Below, in pieces: positions 8,548 to 16,667 of a stretch of 20,077 nt of DNA. Within the stretch, counting starts at the first letter, position 1. Every line of letters begins with the position of its first letter. The stretch lies in the NCBI GenBank assembly GCA_964405775.1, contig CAYOPG010000040.1, positions 1-20,077 on the forward strand, given 5' to 3'. A program made the position numbers and the translations under genes. Below the pieces are notes generated by a model. The model was given only the letters and a program-made list of their open reading frames with translations. It did no database searches and was not told the origin of the DNA. This stretch comes from JAAZFF01 sp964405775. Its GTDB lineage: Bacteria; Verrucomicrobiota; Kiritimatiellia; RFP12; UBA3636.

Positions 8548-10685
8548 AGCTCTTTTATGTTGTCGTTTTCGTCAGGTTTGGAAACTTCCCAGAATTCATT
8601 GAATCGACGATTAAATATATCGGATAGCTCGTCTAAGCGATGGCGTTGCTGTTCCAATGTCCATAGGATAAACTTCCAGCTCTCCGCAAATTTATAATCA
8701 CCGAAAATCCGGGGTTCATATCTGTCGAACTGTTCACGCCTCGTGGTGTAGTTCCAGCAGAGTTCGCGCGTGTGTGCCGCGAACCCGTCGAAAAAAGCGT
8801 CGGCTATGTCTGGTGCTGGCAATATTGGATGTTTGTGAGCGTATTCTGCGACGGTTTTAGCGAAGCGAGTCAGATAGAAGTCGAAGATTCGATCCAGATT
8901 TTCGCTTGTCATTGATTTGTCGGGCCATCCCATTGTCCCGCGGACAGAGCAAAGCCAAACTTTAAGCGGCATCTCTTTCCCGTAGCGGATGTCGTAGCCG
9001 AACTCGATAATTTCCTTCCCCTCAGCAAAGCGTATTGATCCCTGGGTTGTATATTTTTTCAGAATGAGATTTTCAGCGGCGGCAGTGCCCATTAGCATGA
9101 TGAGCACCCTGACAATGTCTGCGGATTCGTGTGAAGTGTCGTATTTGCCTGTACGCTGGTCGCGGTCGAAAAACAAAAATGCAGGGAGTGTGCTGAATGG
9201 TTCGCCGGGATAGCGTGTGCGGGTGAAGTAGTGGATGTCGCCGGCGCTGCCGTCGCTTCTGGCCAGAAGACGGTGTTTCCCGTATGCGATGCCTAGTCGT
9301 CTGAAAGCCTCTGTCCGGGCGAGCGTGTATGCGCCGTAACCGGTGCTTTTTTGAGCAAGGCGTTTTTCGATGATACGCGCTTCAAGCGGGTTCCACATTG
9401 TTTTAAGTACGATTTCGCGGGTCTTTCCTTCGCCTAGACGGACGCCCTCGGTGACAGAGCGGATCTCATAGACGTTCACGTACTCTATGCGGTCGCCATG
9501 GCTGAGCTGCTGCTCCAGAGAGTCGAGAATCGCGGTCGTGCGGGGATCGACGCCATCGTGCATGAAACGGTTGCCGAGCATGTAGGTGGCGCCTGGCATG
9601 GCGGTGCGAAGGTCGTCGAATGCACGGGACATCGAGTCGTGTTCGTCGAAGTAAATTGCGCCTGTGATGTTTCGATAGAGCGTCTCAAGAAAGTTTGCCG
9701 AGCTTTCATCGGCGAAGTCAGGGTTCACGAGATACGCCTCAAAGGTGAGCCTTATGGCGTTGAAGCGCTCTTCAACGTCGCCAGCCGTGTAATTTCCGCC
9801 CTCAACATGGTTGTAGAGGTCAATAACCAGAGGCACTAGTTTTGTTCTTCCAATACCAGTGGGGACGCCGAAAAATTCCACTTCGTGATGTCCGTGGTAT
9901 TTTAGCATCTTAAGGTTCGGTGGAGCGCCCTCCGCGCCCTTTGCTGCAAGTTCTACAAGACCGCGTTGGAACTGCTTGAAGTCGGTCTTTATGTGATTAC
10001 CCCATTCCAAGAAATTCTTATAAGACAGGAAGTGGACGCCCTTTACACTGTGGTAGTAGCGGATGACGGAGTGCATCCTCGACACGCTACCCCGCACCGC
10101 GGCTTCCATTTCGTCCTGAGTCCACGCGAGCGGCCTGATGCGCCACTCCTGTCCGCGCCTGCCGTAGTATTCAAGCGTTTCGTCGACACGGTCGATGAGA
10201 ATGATGTGCCGCATGGGACAGCCCAGCGCCTGAAGCCAATCATCCATCTCCACCACGTTGGGGGTTGGCACTTCACGCTGGGAAATTTCGAAGATCTCAT
10301 TGACGCAGTTTACACACACGATGTTGAACCGGAGCGTGTCGGAACGCATTTCTTCAGGCATCCCTGCAATGTCCCAAAATTTGCCGGAGAGAAGAGGGAT
10401 TGTGGTCACGGCGTGGTTGCCGGAGCTGATCGCAAGTATGTTGCCAAAAACACGTCTTGCTCGCTTGTCGGGGTTCGCAATAAGCGCGGCCTTGGGAACA
10501 AGAATAACGGAGTCTTTGTTCTCAATGTGATCCCAAATCCCATCTTCGAAGATGAATGTGTCGTCGTAAAGATCATAGCAGGCAAACTCGCGTTCCACGC
10601 CCCATGATGTGAGTTTGATTGTCTCAGGGCGGCGGGTTGCGGAGTTGACTATGTTCGTCAAAAAAGACTTTATTTCGTTCGCCAT
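8544..10685 (-). CDS. large protein of unrecognised family in the OGG-YhhQ-PrmA operon
   Basis: I do not recognise this 713-residue protein. It looks soluble: no signal peptide and no long hydrophobic segment. The N-terminal half has SWGVEREFACYDLY (about 27-40), NILAISSGNHAVTT (about 82-95) and a His-rich spot KYHGHHEVEFFG (about 262-273). The C-terminal half is rich in aromatic and charged residues: RYPGEPFSTLPAFLFFDRD (about 491-509), AENLILKKY (537-545), GSIRFAEGKEIIEFGYD (549-565) and VWLCSVRGTMGWPD (576-589). A charged helical tail closes it (about 665-705). GVEREF faintly recalls glutamate-cysteine ligase-type enzymes, but nothing else supports that. The start at 10685 is six bases after the OGG stop; its stop overlaps yhhQ. 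Coding is secure given length, coupling and codon use. Function unknown. Confidence 0.85.
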   Translation of the reverse strand: MANEIKSFLTNIVNSATRRPETIKLTSWGVEREFACYDLYDDTFIFEDGIWDHIENKDSVILVPKAALIANPDKRARRVFGNILAISSGNHAVTTIPLLSGKFWDIAGMPEEMRSDTLRFNIVCVNCVNEIFEISQREVPTPNVVEMDDWLQALGCPMRHIILIDRVDETLEYYGRRGQEWRIRPLAWTQDEMEAAVRGSVSRMHSVIRYYHSVKGVHFLSYKNFLEWGNHIKTDFKQFQRGLVELAAKGAEGAPPNLKMLKYHGHHEVEFFGVPTGIGRTKLVPLVIDLYNHVEGGNYTAGDVEERFNAIRLTFEAYLVNPDFADESSANFLETLYRNITGAIYFDEHDSMSRAFDDLRTAMPGATYMLGNRFMHDGVDPRTTAILDSLEQQLSHGDRIEYVNVYEIRSVTEGVRLGEGKTREIVLKTMWNPLEARIIEKRLAQKSTGYGAYTLARTEAFRRLGIAYGKHRLLARSDGSAGDIHYFTRTRYPGEPFSTLPAFLFFDRDQRTGKYDTSHESADIVRVLIMLMGTAAAENLILKKYTTQGSIRFAEGKEIIEFGYDIRYGKEMPLKVWLCSVRGTMGWPDKSMTSENLDRIFDFYLTRFAKTVAEYAHKHPILPAPDIADAFFDGFAAHTRELCWNYTTRREQFDRYEPRIFGDYKFAESWKFILWTLEQQRHRLDELSDIFNRRFNEFWEVSKPDENDNIKEL

Positions 10686-10691
10686 TGAATA

Positions 10692-11594
10692 CTAGTCGTT
10701 GTTATGCTTGTTTTGACCGATATTATCACAATTTCTTGCATAATGAAAGATGTATTGCTGAGCGATTCCGCTTATATTCATGGTGCAATCAGGTAGCCCT
10801 GAGGGGAATAGCGTCTCCATCGCACGGCGTATCCATACATCGACCGGGAAGCTCTCGAAGCGGCCAAGTCCAAATAACAAAACGCAATCTGCGATTTTAG
10901 GTCCGACACCGTAAACTTCAAGTAACCTAGTGCGCGCCTCCGCGGTAGACATCGCACGCAATTCAGCTTCGTCCAGTTCGCCGGAAGCTACGCGTCGGGC
11001 GGCATCGAGAATTCCAGGTACGCGATAACCCGCGCGCAACTGTGCGAGATCGTCCGCGGAGAGGGAGGCCAGGGCGGATGGGGTAGGGAAGGCGTGCGCG
11101 GTAACGTCTTCGTGATTGTTAACGACGGGTTTTCCGAAACATGAGCAGAGCCGTTCAACAATTCCCTTTATACGTGTGATGTTGTTGTTCTGGCTTATGA
11201 TGAACGAAATGAGCGTCTCGAAAAACTCCTGTCTTAGCACACGGATGCCGGGAGAAAACGCCATACACGTTCGCATCGTCGCGTCAGAACTCAACGTCTC
11301 ATGAATCGCAGCATAGTCAATGTCCAGAGCAAAATATTCCGCCCAGAATTTTGCCTTTTCTTTCGGTGCGCCCCTGATTTCCAAACGGTCGGCATCCAGA
11401 CGCACTTTTACGGCATCGCCAGCAACTACCGCGGCGAAAGATCCATCGTCGAGTTGACGCCATCGGAACGCCTGTCCGCAGTCCAGTGTCGCGGCCAAGT
11501 CTAACGTGTCCACGCCTTCAAACACGATGGCTTTGTCTTTGAACCGGGACACAGGCACGTCAACTCTGAACCCCATTTTTCTCTCTAAATCCAT
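10692..11594 (-). CDS. OGG-type 8-oxoguanine DNA glycosylase/AP lyase
   Basis: This protein of up to 300 residues would excise 8-oxoguanine from DNA. The N-terminal domain carries TLDCGQAFRW (about 36-45), a mark of the OGG1 family. SFIISQNNNITRIKGIVERL (130-149) matches the SQNNNI helix. The helix-hairpin-helix with GPD-type loop reads VYGVGPKIADCVLLFGL and FPVDVW: K233 is the expected Schiff-base lysine and D252 the catalytic aspartate. No iron-sulfur cysteine loop is seen, as expected for OGG. An in-frame ATG at 11576 has AGAGAGA just upstream and may be the true start. It heads the operon leading to the 713-residue protein, the YhhQ transporter and PrmA. Confidence 0.92.
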   Translation of the reverse strand: MDLERKMGFRVDVPVSRFKDKAIVFEGVDTLDLAATLDCGQAFRWRQLDDGSFAAVVAGDAVKVRLDADRLEIRGAPKEKAKFWAEYFALDIDYAAIHETLSSDATMRTCMAFSPGIRVLRQEFFETLISFIISQNNNITRIKGIVERLCSCFGKPVVNNHEDVTAHAFPTPSALASLSADDLAQLRAGYRVPGILDAARRVASGELDEAELRAMSTAEARTRLLEVYGVGPKIADCVLLFGLGRFESFPVDVWIRRAMETLFPSGLPDCTMNISGIAQQYIFHYARNCDNIGQNKHNND

Positions 11595-11726
11595 GTGTGG
11601 ATATTACCATATTTGTCTCCGTGCTAAAAGCCCGATCACCATGCCGTGTTCACCTATCTCAGGCATACATCGCTTATTTAAGAAGTTATTTTGACAAGCA
11701 AATCTAAATTGCTGGAGGTGAACATT

Positions 11727-11757
11727 AATCCGGGAGACATTCTCCCAACCCAGGATT
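11727..11757. repeat. nested inverted repeat between epimerase and OGG genes
   Basis: GGGAGA (11732-11737) and TCTCCC (11741-11746) form a perfect six-base stem with a three-base loop. AATCC (11727-11731) and GGATT (11753-11757) extend it with a six-base bulge on one side. No U tract follows on either strand. It could terminate the epimerase transcript or be an operator. The rest of 11595-11796 holds the likely OGG promoter region but no gene. Confidence 0.45.
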
Positions 11758-11796
11758 ATTAGGGGACTGATGTTTCCGTTTTCTAAACCATCTTCG

Positions 11797-12726
11797 TCAG
11801 CGGGCAGCGGCCTGATCCAACAGCCACTGCGCGTGGGCTTGAAGGCCCGCCGCGAGCGGGGTCGACGGCACGACTAGGTTCGCCGCGCGATGGTGGTCGA
11901 ACCGATAGACGCGGTGACAGCAGAACGGCCTCTCGCCGGGATTCAACATCAGGTGCTCTGCCAACGGCGTCGAGCGGACCTTGAGCTCGACCTTGAGATA
12001 ATCCGCAATCATCTGGTAGTATTGCCACGATTCGACGATGTCCAGGCCGGCCATGCTGAAAAATTGCCGCTTGGCCGCCGGATTGCCGATGGCACTCACC
12101 ACACAGCGCGCCAGATCGTTGACCTCAAGCGGTTGCTGGAGGAAGTGACCGCCGTCGACCAGAGTCAGCGTTTCGCCGCGCTTCAGGCGGTTCAGCAGTT
12201 CGGTGTCGCGGCAGTGGGTCGGAAAACACCCGAGTTGCGACGGCGCGCCGTAAATGTGGCAGGGGCGGAACGTCGTCCAGTTCAAGCCGGCTTCCGGCTC
12301 TGCCAACAGCAGCTGTTCGCATTGGCGCTTGGCCCAACCGTAACCCTGATACCCGCCCCGGTCGTCGGTCAGCATCGGCGCGTCGTCCGGCTGGGGGAAG
12401 CTCCTGCGTTCCGAATCAAACACAAAATCGGTCGAGATAAAGAGCAGTTGCGCCGTGCGTTCCCGGAAGAGCTCCAGCATCAGCGCCATCTGCGCCGGTT
12501 CGAAGCAAATGCAGTCGATCACCGCGTCATAACTCTCGCGGCACGCGGCGAAACCGCATCGCATCGCTTCCGGGTCTTTGCGGTCAATCTGGAGCGCGGT
12601 CACGCCTGCCGGCATCGGCCGCAAGCCGCGGGTCACGATTGTCACCTCGAAATTGTGCTTCAGACACTCCCGGGTCATTGCGCCGCTGACATGACCGCTG
12701 CCGCCTATAATAAGAACCTTGACCAT
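11797..12726 (-). CDS. NAD-dependent epimerase/dehydratase (extended SDR family)
   Basis: This 309-residue Rossmann-fold enzyme starts VKVLIIGGSGHVSG, the extended-SDR nucleotide-binding motif. It has FISTDFVFD with a catalytic Ser/Thr and a YGWAK motif (Tyr129 and Lys133 from this start). FRPCHIYGAPSQ follows as in sugar-nucleotide epimerases. The substrate is unknown. The ATG at 12726 is preferred over the GTG at 12735 because AAGGTG lies six bases upstream. A hand count of two 60-base lines inside the gene gave 63% and 72% G+C, against 48% for a line in the neighbouring restriction remnant, so the gene looks acquired. It is alone in its transcript, with its own extended -10 promoter. Confidence 0.88.
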   Translation of the reverse strand: MVKVLIIGGSGHVSGAMTRECLKHNFEVTIVTRGLRPMPAGVTALQIDRKDPEAMRCGFAACRESYDAVIDCICFEPAQMALMLELFRERTAQLLFISTDFVFDSERRSFPQPDDAPMLTDDRGGYQGYGWAKRQCEQLLLAEPEAGLNWTTFRPCHIYGAPSQLGCFPTHCRDTELLNRLKRGETLTLVDGGHFLQQPLEVNDLARCVVSAIGNPAAKRQFFSMAGLDIVESWQYYQMIADYLKVELKVRSTPLAEHLMLNPGERPFCCHRVYRFDHHRAANLVVPSTPLAAGLQAHAQWLLDQAAAR

Positions 12727-12771
12727 GATCTTCACCTTTACGTTGTCACCAATGATTACAACTGTGTCGCT

Positions 12772-12780
12772 ATTATATCA
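12772..12780 (-). promoter_or_regulatory. extended -10 promoter for the epimerase gene
   Basis: On the minus strand TGATATAAT matches the extended -10 consensus TGnTATAAT. No good -35 box is seen 17 bases upstream, as is common for extended -10 promoters. It lies about 45 bases before the ATG at 12726. Confidence 0.5.
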
Positions 12781-12830
12781 CCCCGGATCCGATATTGCCC
12801 GACCGCGCCGCGGCAAAAAGAACAGAAAGG

Positions 12831-13522
12831 CCTTTTTGGAATGATGACGAGGAGCTGATGGAATATAACAACGACCGAAAAAGTTGCGTCAGTTTCAATC
12901 CATGATCTATGTTTCGTCTTCCGACGCACAGGAATGGGTGATTGAGGCCTATAAGTCTACCCAAGACGGTGACAACTCGCCCCTTATTGAACTACTGAAA
13001 CAACAAGACGCGGAGCGTCATCCACTTCCGGATGTTGAGGATATGTGTTACAGCAAGATCAATTGTTACTGGTTTTGGAAACTGGACTATCTTCTTTGGA
13101 AAAAGATCCGTGTCGAGGGAGGAAGCGGTTTTCAGTTGGCGGATGATGAAGAAGCTGCAGCCAACGCGTATAAATTTACGAAAAACCGTTCCATTGAGCA
13201 CCTCCATCCCCAAACCGGTGGCGATGTGGAAGTATGGAAAGACATCAAACACGCTTTCGGAAATCTGGCGATGATTTCCCCGTCGTTCAACTCCACGCAG
13301 AGCAACGATTCCGTCGGGGTGAAGTTTTCTCGATTGCGCGACACGCAGATCGTTCAAAAGACGTTGCAAAGCATTAAATTACTGCTGATGTTCAAATGCG
13401 CCGGCGGTGAGGAAGCCGGATGGACACCCCAAAATGCTAAAGACCACGGAGCGGCCATGCTGGAGCTTTTACAGGATGATTACGCCCTCCAGAAGAGATC
13501 TGCCGCGGACGGGTCAATGTGA
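12831..13522 (+). pseudogene. 3' remnant of a DUF262/DUF1524 (GmrSD-like) restriction protein
   Basis: The open part (12884-13522, from TTG) encodes about 212 residues ending in a DUF1524 HNH-like domain. NRSIEHLHPQ (H106, H108) is followed by HAFGNLAMISPSFNSTQSND and KFSRL, the order found in the nuclease half of GmrSD-type modification-dependent restriction enzymes. Before that, QSMIYVSSSDAQEWV and YSKINCYWFWKLDYLLWKK resemble the middle of such proteins. The frame can be followed upstream one frame over (PFWNDDEELMEYNNDR, 12831-12878). Restoring one A in the run at 12877-12881 rejoins the two. The N-terminal DUF262 NTPase/DNA-sensing domain is missing altogether. This is a truncated and frameshifted relic, not a working defence gene. 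Confidence 0.7.
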
Positions 13523-13850
13523 TTTCCATTATGCCCCGGGATGTATAGGTCTATGCATCACGGGCTCTTTCGGCATGGTGCCAGAGACGGCTCATACGAA
13601 ATGGCCCACGCCCAACGCCTTCAGCGCCTACGTGTGCGTGGATGTTCTTGACATGCAGAAATGAGGAAGTCGTCGCTATTCAACGGCGTTCTGGGTTTTC
13701 ACAAAACCGAGCCCGTTTTGATAACGACATAACCCCTGTCATCTCATAGCATTCAACACGAGCTCGAGAATCTCAGTTGCCATGTATAATACCCGTGTTT
13801 GTCGGGCGTCTTAGAGTTTGGTTGCATTGATACGAGTGATTGAATAGAAT
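13523..13850. other. 328-bp gap, no convincing gene; hairpin and -10 box
   Basis: No gene with family resemblance was found. A short hairpin GGTTTT (13694-13699), loop CAC, AAAACC (13703-13708) lies in it. A perfect TATAAT (13785-13790) is the likely -10 of the PAS gene promoter, though its -35 region is poor. A 23-codon open frame at 13662-13733 has no Shine-Dalgarno and is not called. The left part may be more decayed sequence from the restriction remnant. Confidence 0.4.
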
Positions 13851-13883
13851 ATGGAAGTTGAAAGCGAGGAGTTGAGCCTAATA

Positions 13884-15023
13884 ATGAACGAGAACGTAAA
13901 CAAGTCGAGTACAATGCGGATTGATCTGATACCGGATATATCCGACATTCCCCTGTCCGAAAAACCAAAAGCCTCGTTCGTAATGCCAGTGGGCGGTGAA
14001 GCGCGGAAATTCTCGCCAACTCCGCAAAACGATCAGAAGCCAGGAGGCTATGGCGAGCTTTTTCAGGATCTTTATGATGCCGGCATCGTCACCGATCTTT
14101 ATGGCAGGGTGCGCGATGTTAACCGCCGTGCGCTTGATTTCTTTGGTTACTCGCCCGAGCAGTTCTCGCATCTCACGATCGACGAGATCATTGCCGGAGC
14201 CGATGATGAACTCATCCGCACTTTGTATGAGAACCTGCAGAACGAATGCTTCACATTGATGCAGGCCTTTTGCTACAGGTCGGACGGAACGGCTTTCCCC
14301 GCCGAGGTGTCGGTGAGTCAGCTGCGACTGTCAACCCCCCACCTTTGTTTTTTCGTTCGTGATGAAACAATGCGTCGCCAAGCTGATGAAATGCTGCGCA
14401 CTGAGCACAATGCGCTGCAAAATGCGAGCGATGCCATTGTCGTCATAGACATGAATTCTCAGATCGAATACGCCAACCCGGCGACGGCGCGTATTTGGGG
14501 ATATCCTTCGACGACCGACCTCGTCGGTCAGCCGCTTGGAAAGTTGCTTCTGAATGAGAATGACGGCGTTGCCGTTCTGGAATCACTTTCCGGAGAACGC
14601 TTCATGACCAGCGGTGTTGCTGTTGCTCTGCGCTATGACGATGAACCCTTCCGTGTGAACGTCCGCGCCGCCAGCAACCGCGACTCTGACGGTAACGTAG
14701 TTGGCGCGGTTCTCTCATTTTCAGACCTCACAGAGCGTGATAAAGCTCAAACTGCTGAGCGCGATGTCGTGCGCTTCCGCGACACAATCAAGCGAATGTC
14801 TGAGTTCCGAAATGTACTCAAGTGCGGCGTTGAAGAGGTTTCCACCCTTTTGCGTGATCTTGCCTACGCTAAAACAGACGCGAATGAGCAGGTCCAGAAA
14901 CGCTTGTTGGAATCAGTTGAGGCCTGCGCTGGCATCGAAGCTGTGCTTGAAGACATGCACGAACTACTTGAGATTTCAATTGATCAAAATGATGCAAAAC
15001 AGCCGCTTTCAGCGAACGACTGA
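13884..15023 (+). CDS. double PAS-domain protein without kinase domain
   Basis: The protein of about 379 residues has two PAS domains: ELFQDLYDAGIVTDLYGRVRD through DETMRR, then ALQNASDAIVVIDMNSQIEY through FSDLTERDKAQ. The second has the usual PAS start and DLTERD end. About 80 charged helical residues follow, perhaps a dimerisation helix (EEVSTLLRDLAY, AGIEAVLEDMHELLE). The C-terminus might be a degenerate histidine-phosphotransfer-like helical domain, but no kinase H-box or ATP-binding domain is visible. It is probably cytoplasmic, since no membrane segment is seen. The start at 13884 has GAGGAG 12 bases upstream; an in-frame ATG at 13851 lacks a Shine-Dalgarno. It lies 24 bases before the nucleotidyltransferase gene, probably in one transcript. 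Confidence 0.8.
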   Translation: MNENVNKSSTMRIDLIPDISDIPLSEKPKASFVMPVGGEARKFSPTPQNDQKPGGYGELFQDLYDAGIVTDLYGRVRDVNRRALDFFGYSPEQFSHLTIDEIIAGADDELIRTLYENLQNECFTLMQAFCYRSDGTAFPAEVSVSQLRLSTPHLCFFVRDETMRRQADEMLRTEHNALQNASDAIVVIDMNSQIEYANPATARIWGYPSTTDLVGQPLGKLLLNENDGVAVLESLSGERFMTSGVAVALRYDDEPFRVNVRAASNRDSDGNVVGAVLSFSDLTERDKAQTAERDVVRFRDTIKRMSEFRNVLKCGVEEVSTLLRDLAYAKTDANEQVQKRLLESVEACAGIEAVLEDMHELLEISIDQNDAKQPLSAND

Positions 15024-15047
15024 TCCTGTTTAATTTCCCCAGTTTCG

Positions 15048-15785
15048 ATGATGAGATCAAATTCCACAAAAACTCCGGTTGTCATACTGGCGGCGGGACG
15101 CGGTTCAAGGCTGGGAGAGCTTACACAAGACAAGCCCAAGTGCCTGTTGGACGTAGCGGGTGTCTCTATGCTTGAACGACAACTCAGGTCAATCGAAGCA
15201 GTCAACAAGCTCTCGCCAGTTGTTGTTGTCACTGGGTTCAAACACAACCTGGTTACTGACGCCATCGATGATTCAATCGTGGAGTGCTACAATCGAGAAT
15301 GGGACAAAGCTAACAACATTGCCTCTCTTGGAGTGGCGGCAGACGCAGGATGGCTTGATGAAGGGTTTGTGCTGTTCAACTCGGATGTTGTTTTCGACGT
15401 TCAGATTCTTGAGCTGTTACTGTCTTTTGAACGCTCCAACGCGCTTGTTGTTGACAACACTCAGCCCATGGGCGCGGAGGAGATGAAAGTTGATCTCGAC
15501 GCTGCTGGGCGCATTGTCAGAATAGCAAAGACTCTGGACCCCGCCATGGCCGCCGGCGAATATATCGGTCTTGCCAAGTTTGACAAGGATGGCGCTGCGG
15601 CGCTTAAGAGCGCATTGGGGTGTCTGCTGGGTGAGGGGAGGCGAGATGAGTGGTATGAGGCCGCTCTTCAGGTGATGTTCGCTGTGCACGATGTTTATCC
15701 ATGCTATACTGAGGGACGTCGTTGGGTGGAGGTTGACACCCCGGAAGATCTTGGACAGGCAAACATGTTGTTTGGGGAAAACTAG
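15048..15785 (+). CDS. LicC-like sugar/alcohol-phosphate nucleotidyltransferase
   Basis: This 245-residue protein belongs to the NTP-transferase superfamily. The signature LAAGRGSRL (14-22) is followed by DKPKCLLDVAG with Lys at 29 and 31. The metal-binding segment is VLFNSDVVFD (D113), and ECYNREWDKANNIASL resembles phosphocholine cytidylyltransferases of the LicC kind. It would join a phosphorylated alcohol or sugar to CTP, releasing pyrophosphate. The next gene encodes a CDP-alcohol transferase four bases downstream and cytidylate kinase follows, which favours a CDP-activated product. The exact alcohol (choline, inositol, glycerol or other) cannot be read. Adjacent ATGs at 15048 and 15051 are both possible starts. 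Confidence 0.85.
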   Translation: MMRSNSTKTPVVILAAGRGSRLGELTQDKPKCLLDVAGVSMLERQLRSIEAVNKLSPVVVVTGFKHNLVTDAIDDSIVECYNREWDKANNIASLGVAADAGWLDEGFVLFNSDVVFDVQILELLLSFERSNALVVDNTQPMGAEEMKVDLDAAGRIVRIAKTLDPAMAAGEYIGLAKFDKDGAAALKSALGCLLGEGRRDEWYEAALQVMFAVHDVYPCYTEGRRWVEVDTPEDLGQANMLFGEN

Positions 15786-15789
15786 ACGG

Positions 15790-16638
15790 ATGGGCGAAGA
15801 ACTGCAATACAAAAATGCCGTCAAAAAAGACGAATGCGCACTGATCACCGAACTGGTGGGCAGGCGTCTGGCGCATCCACTGGCATTGCTCGCGCATAAA
15901 CTAGGCTTGTCTGCAAACACGGTGACTATTATCGCCGGGATGTGCTGGATGTCTTCGCTTCCGCTCGCAGTCTATGCCGGGAGCCTTTACGGAGATGGTC
16001 GCATTAGCTTAGGGCTGACCATTTGGTTTTGCTGCGGTTTTCTGTGGAATGCCGGGTATTTGCTTGATATTGCTGACGGCAGCCTAGCTCGTATGACAGG
16101 CACCGCTTCACGCAGAGGTTTTTATCTTGATTACGTTTTCCATCTGCTATTCAAACCTGCGTTTCTGCTTTCAATCGGTATAGGTCTTTATCTTTGCCGT
16201 GGCGACGGCACCTGGTGGCTTGTTTTTGCCGTGCTTTCTGTGCCCGCAAATTGGAGTGCGTCATTGAGCGCGGTTGAACATGTGCTTTGCGAGGAATATG
16301 GCAAAGGACGATTGACGTCGCTTGCAGCCACAGCGGTGGAGAAACGAGAGCTTTGGCTTGGTGTTACTGATATGAACGATCCGGCTGGACGAAAATCAAA
16401 TTCGCCTCTACGGTTTGTCAAGACTGTTTGCGCAGAGGTTCTAAGTTACTACGGGCAGTTTACTTTTTTCAGTATCACGGTGTTGGCGGACGTTCTTCTG
16501 TGGCTAGGTGGCGTGAAAAGCCAACCTATGCCTGTGACATCGGTCTCGTTCATCGCCATCACCGCCTTCATGATAATTCGGACACCGTTCCGTGTTGCGC
16601 GTGAATATGACCGCATCGCGAAATCTGACGAGTTCTGA
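15790..16638 (+). CDS. CDP-alcohol phosphatidyltransferase family membrane protein
   Basis: This 282-residue membrane protein has the CDP-alcohol phosphotransferase motif in LLDIADGSLARMTG through RRGFYLDYVFH. D93, D96, G97, A100, R101, G110 and D114 are in register. The last position of the classical motif, normally Asp and thought to be the catalytic base, is His118 here. About six hydrophobic segments are visible. It would move a substituted phosphate from a CDP-alcohol to a hydroxyl acceptor, making a phospholipid or phosphodiester in the inner membrane. The start is the ATG at 15790, four bases after the nucleotidyltransferase stop; an upstream in-frame extension to 15691 is rejected because it overlaps that gene. 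The nucleotidyltransferase probably makes its substrate. Confidence 0.88.
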   Translation: MGEELQYKNAVKKDECALITELVGRRLAHPLALLAHKLGLSANTVTIIAGMCWMSSLPLAVYAGSLYGDGRISLGLTIWFCCGFLWNAGYLLDIADGSLARMTGTASRRGFYLDYVFHLLFKPAFLLSIGIGLYLCRGDGTWWLVFAVLSVPANWSASLSAVEHVLCEEYGKGRLTSLAATAVEKRELWLGVTDMNDPAGRKSNSPLRFVKTVCAEVLSYYGQFTFFSITVLADVLLWLGGVKSQPMPVTSVSFIAITAFMIIRTPFRVAREYDRIAKSDEF

Positions 16639-16667
16639 TTCTACATCTTATTCAAGGAGAAAAAACT

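Noticed and set aside
9966..10607. 213-codon open frame antisense to the 713-residue gene
   Set aside because: No ribosome site or known motif; the minus-strand frame is continuous over 2.1 kb and coupled on both sides.
11890..12858. 322-codon open frame on the plus strand opposite the epimerase
   Set aside because: It is a shadow of a G+C-rich gene: composition is Arg/Ala/His-rich with no recognisable domain, while the minus strand has clear SDR motifs and a good ribosome site.
13407..13664. 85-codon plus-strand frame after the restriction remnant
   Set aside because: Half lies inside the remnant in another frame; the rest has no ribosome site and no recognisable similarity.
13662..13733. 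23-codon open frame in the 328-bp gap
   Set aside because: No Shine-Dalgarno, no known relatives, and it overlaps a hairpin; too little support to call a gene.
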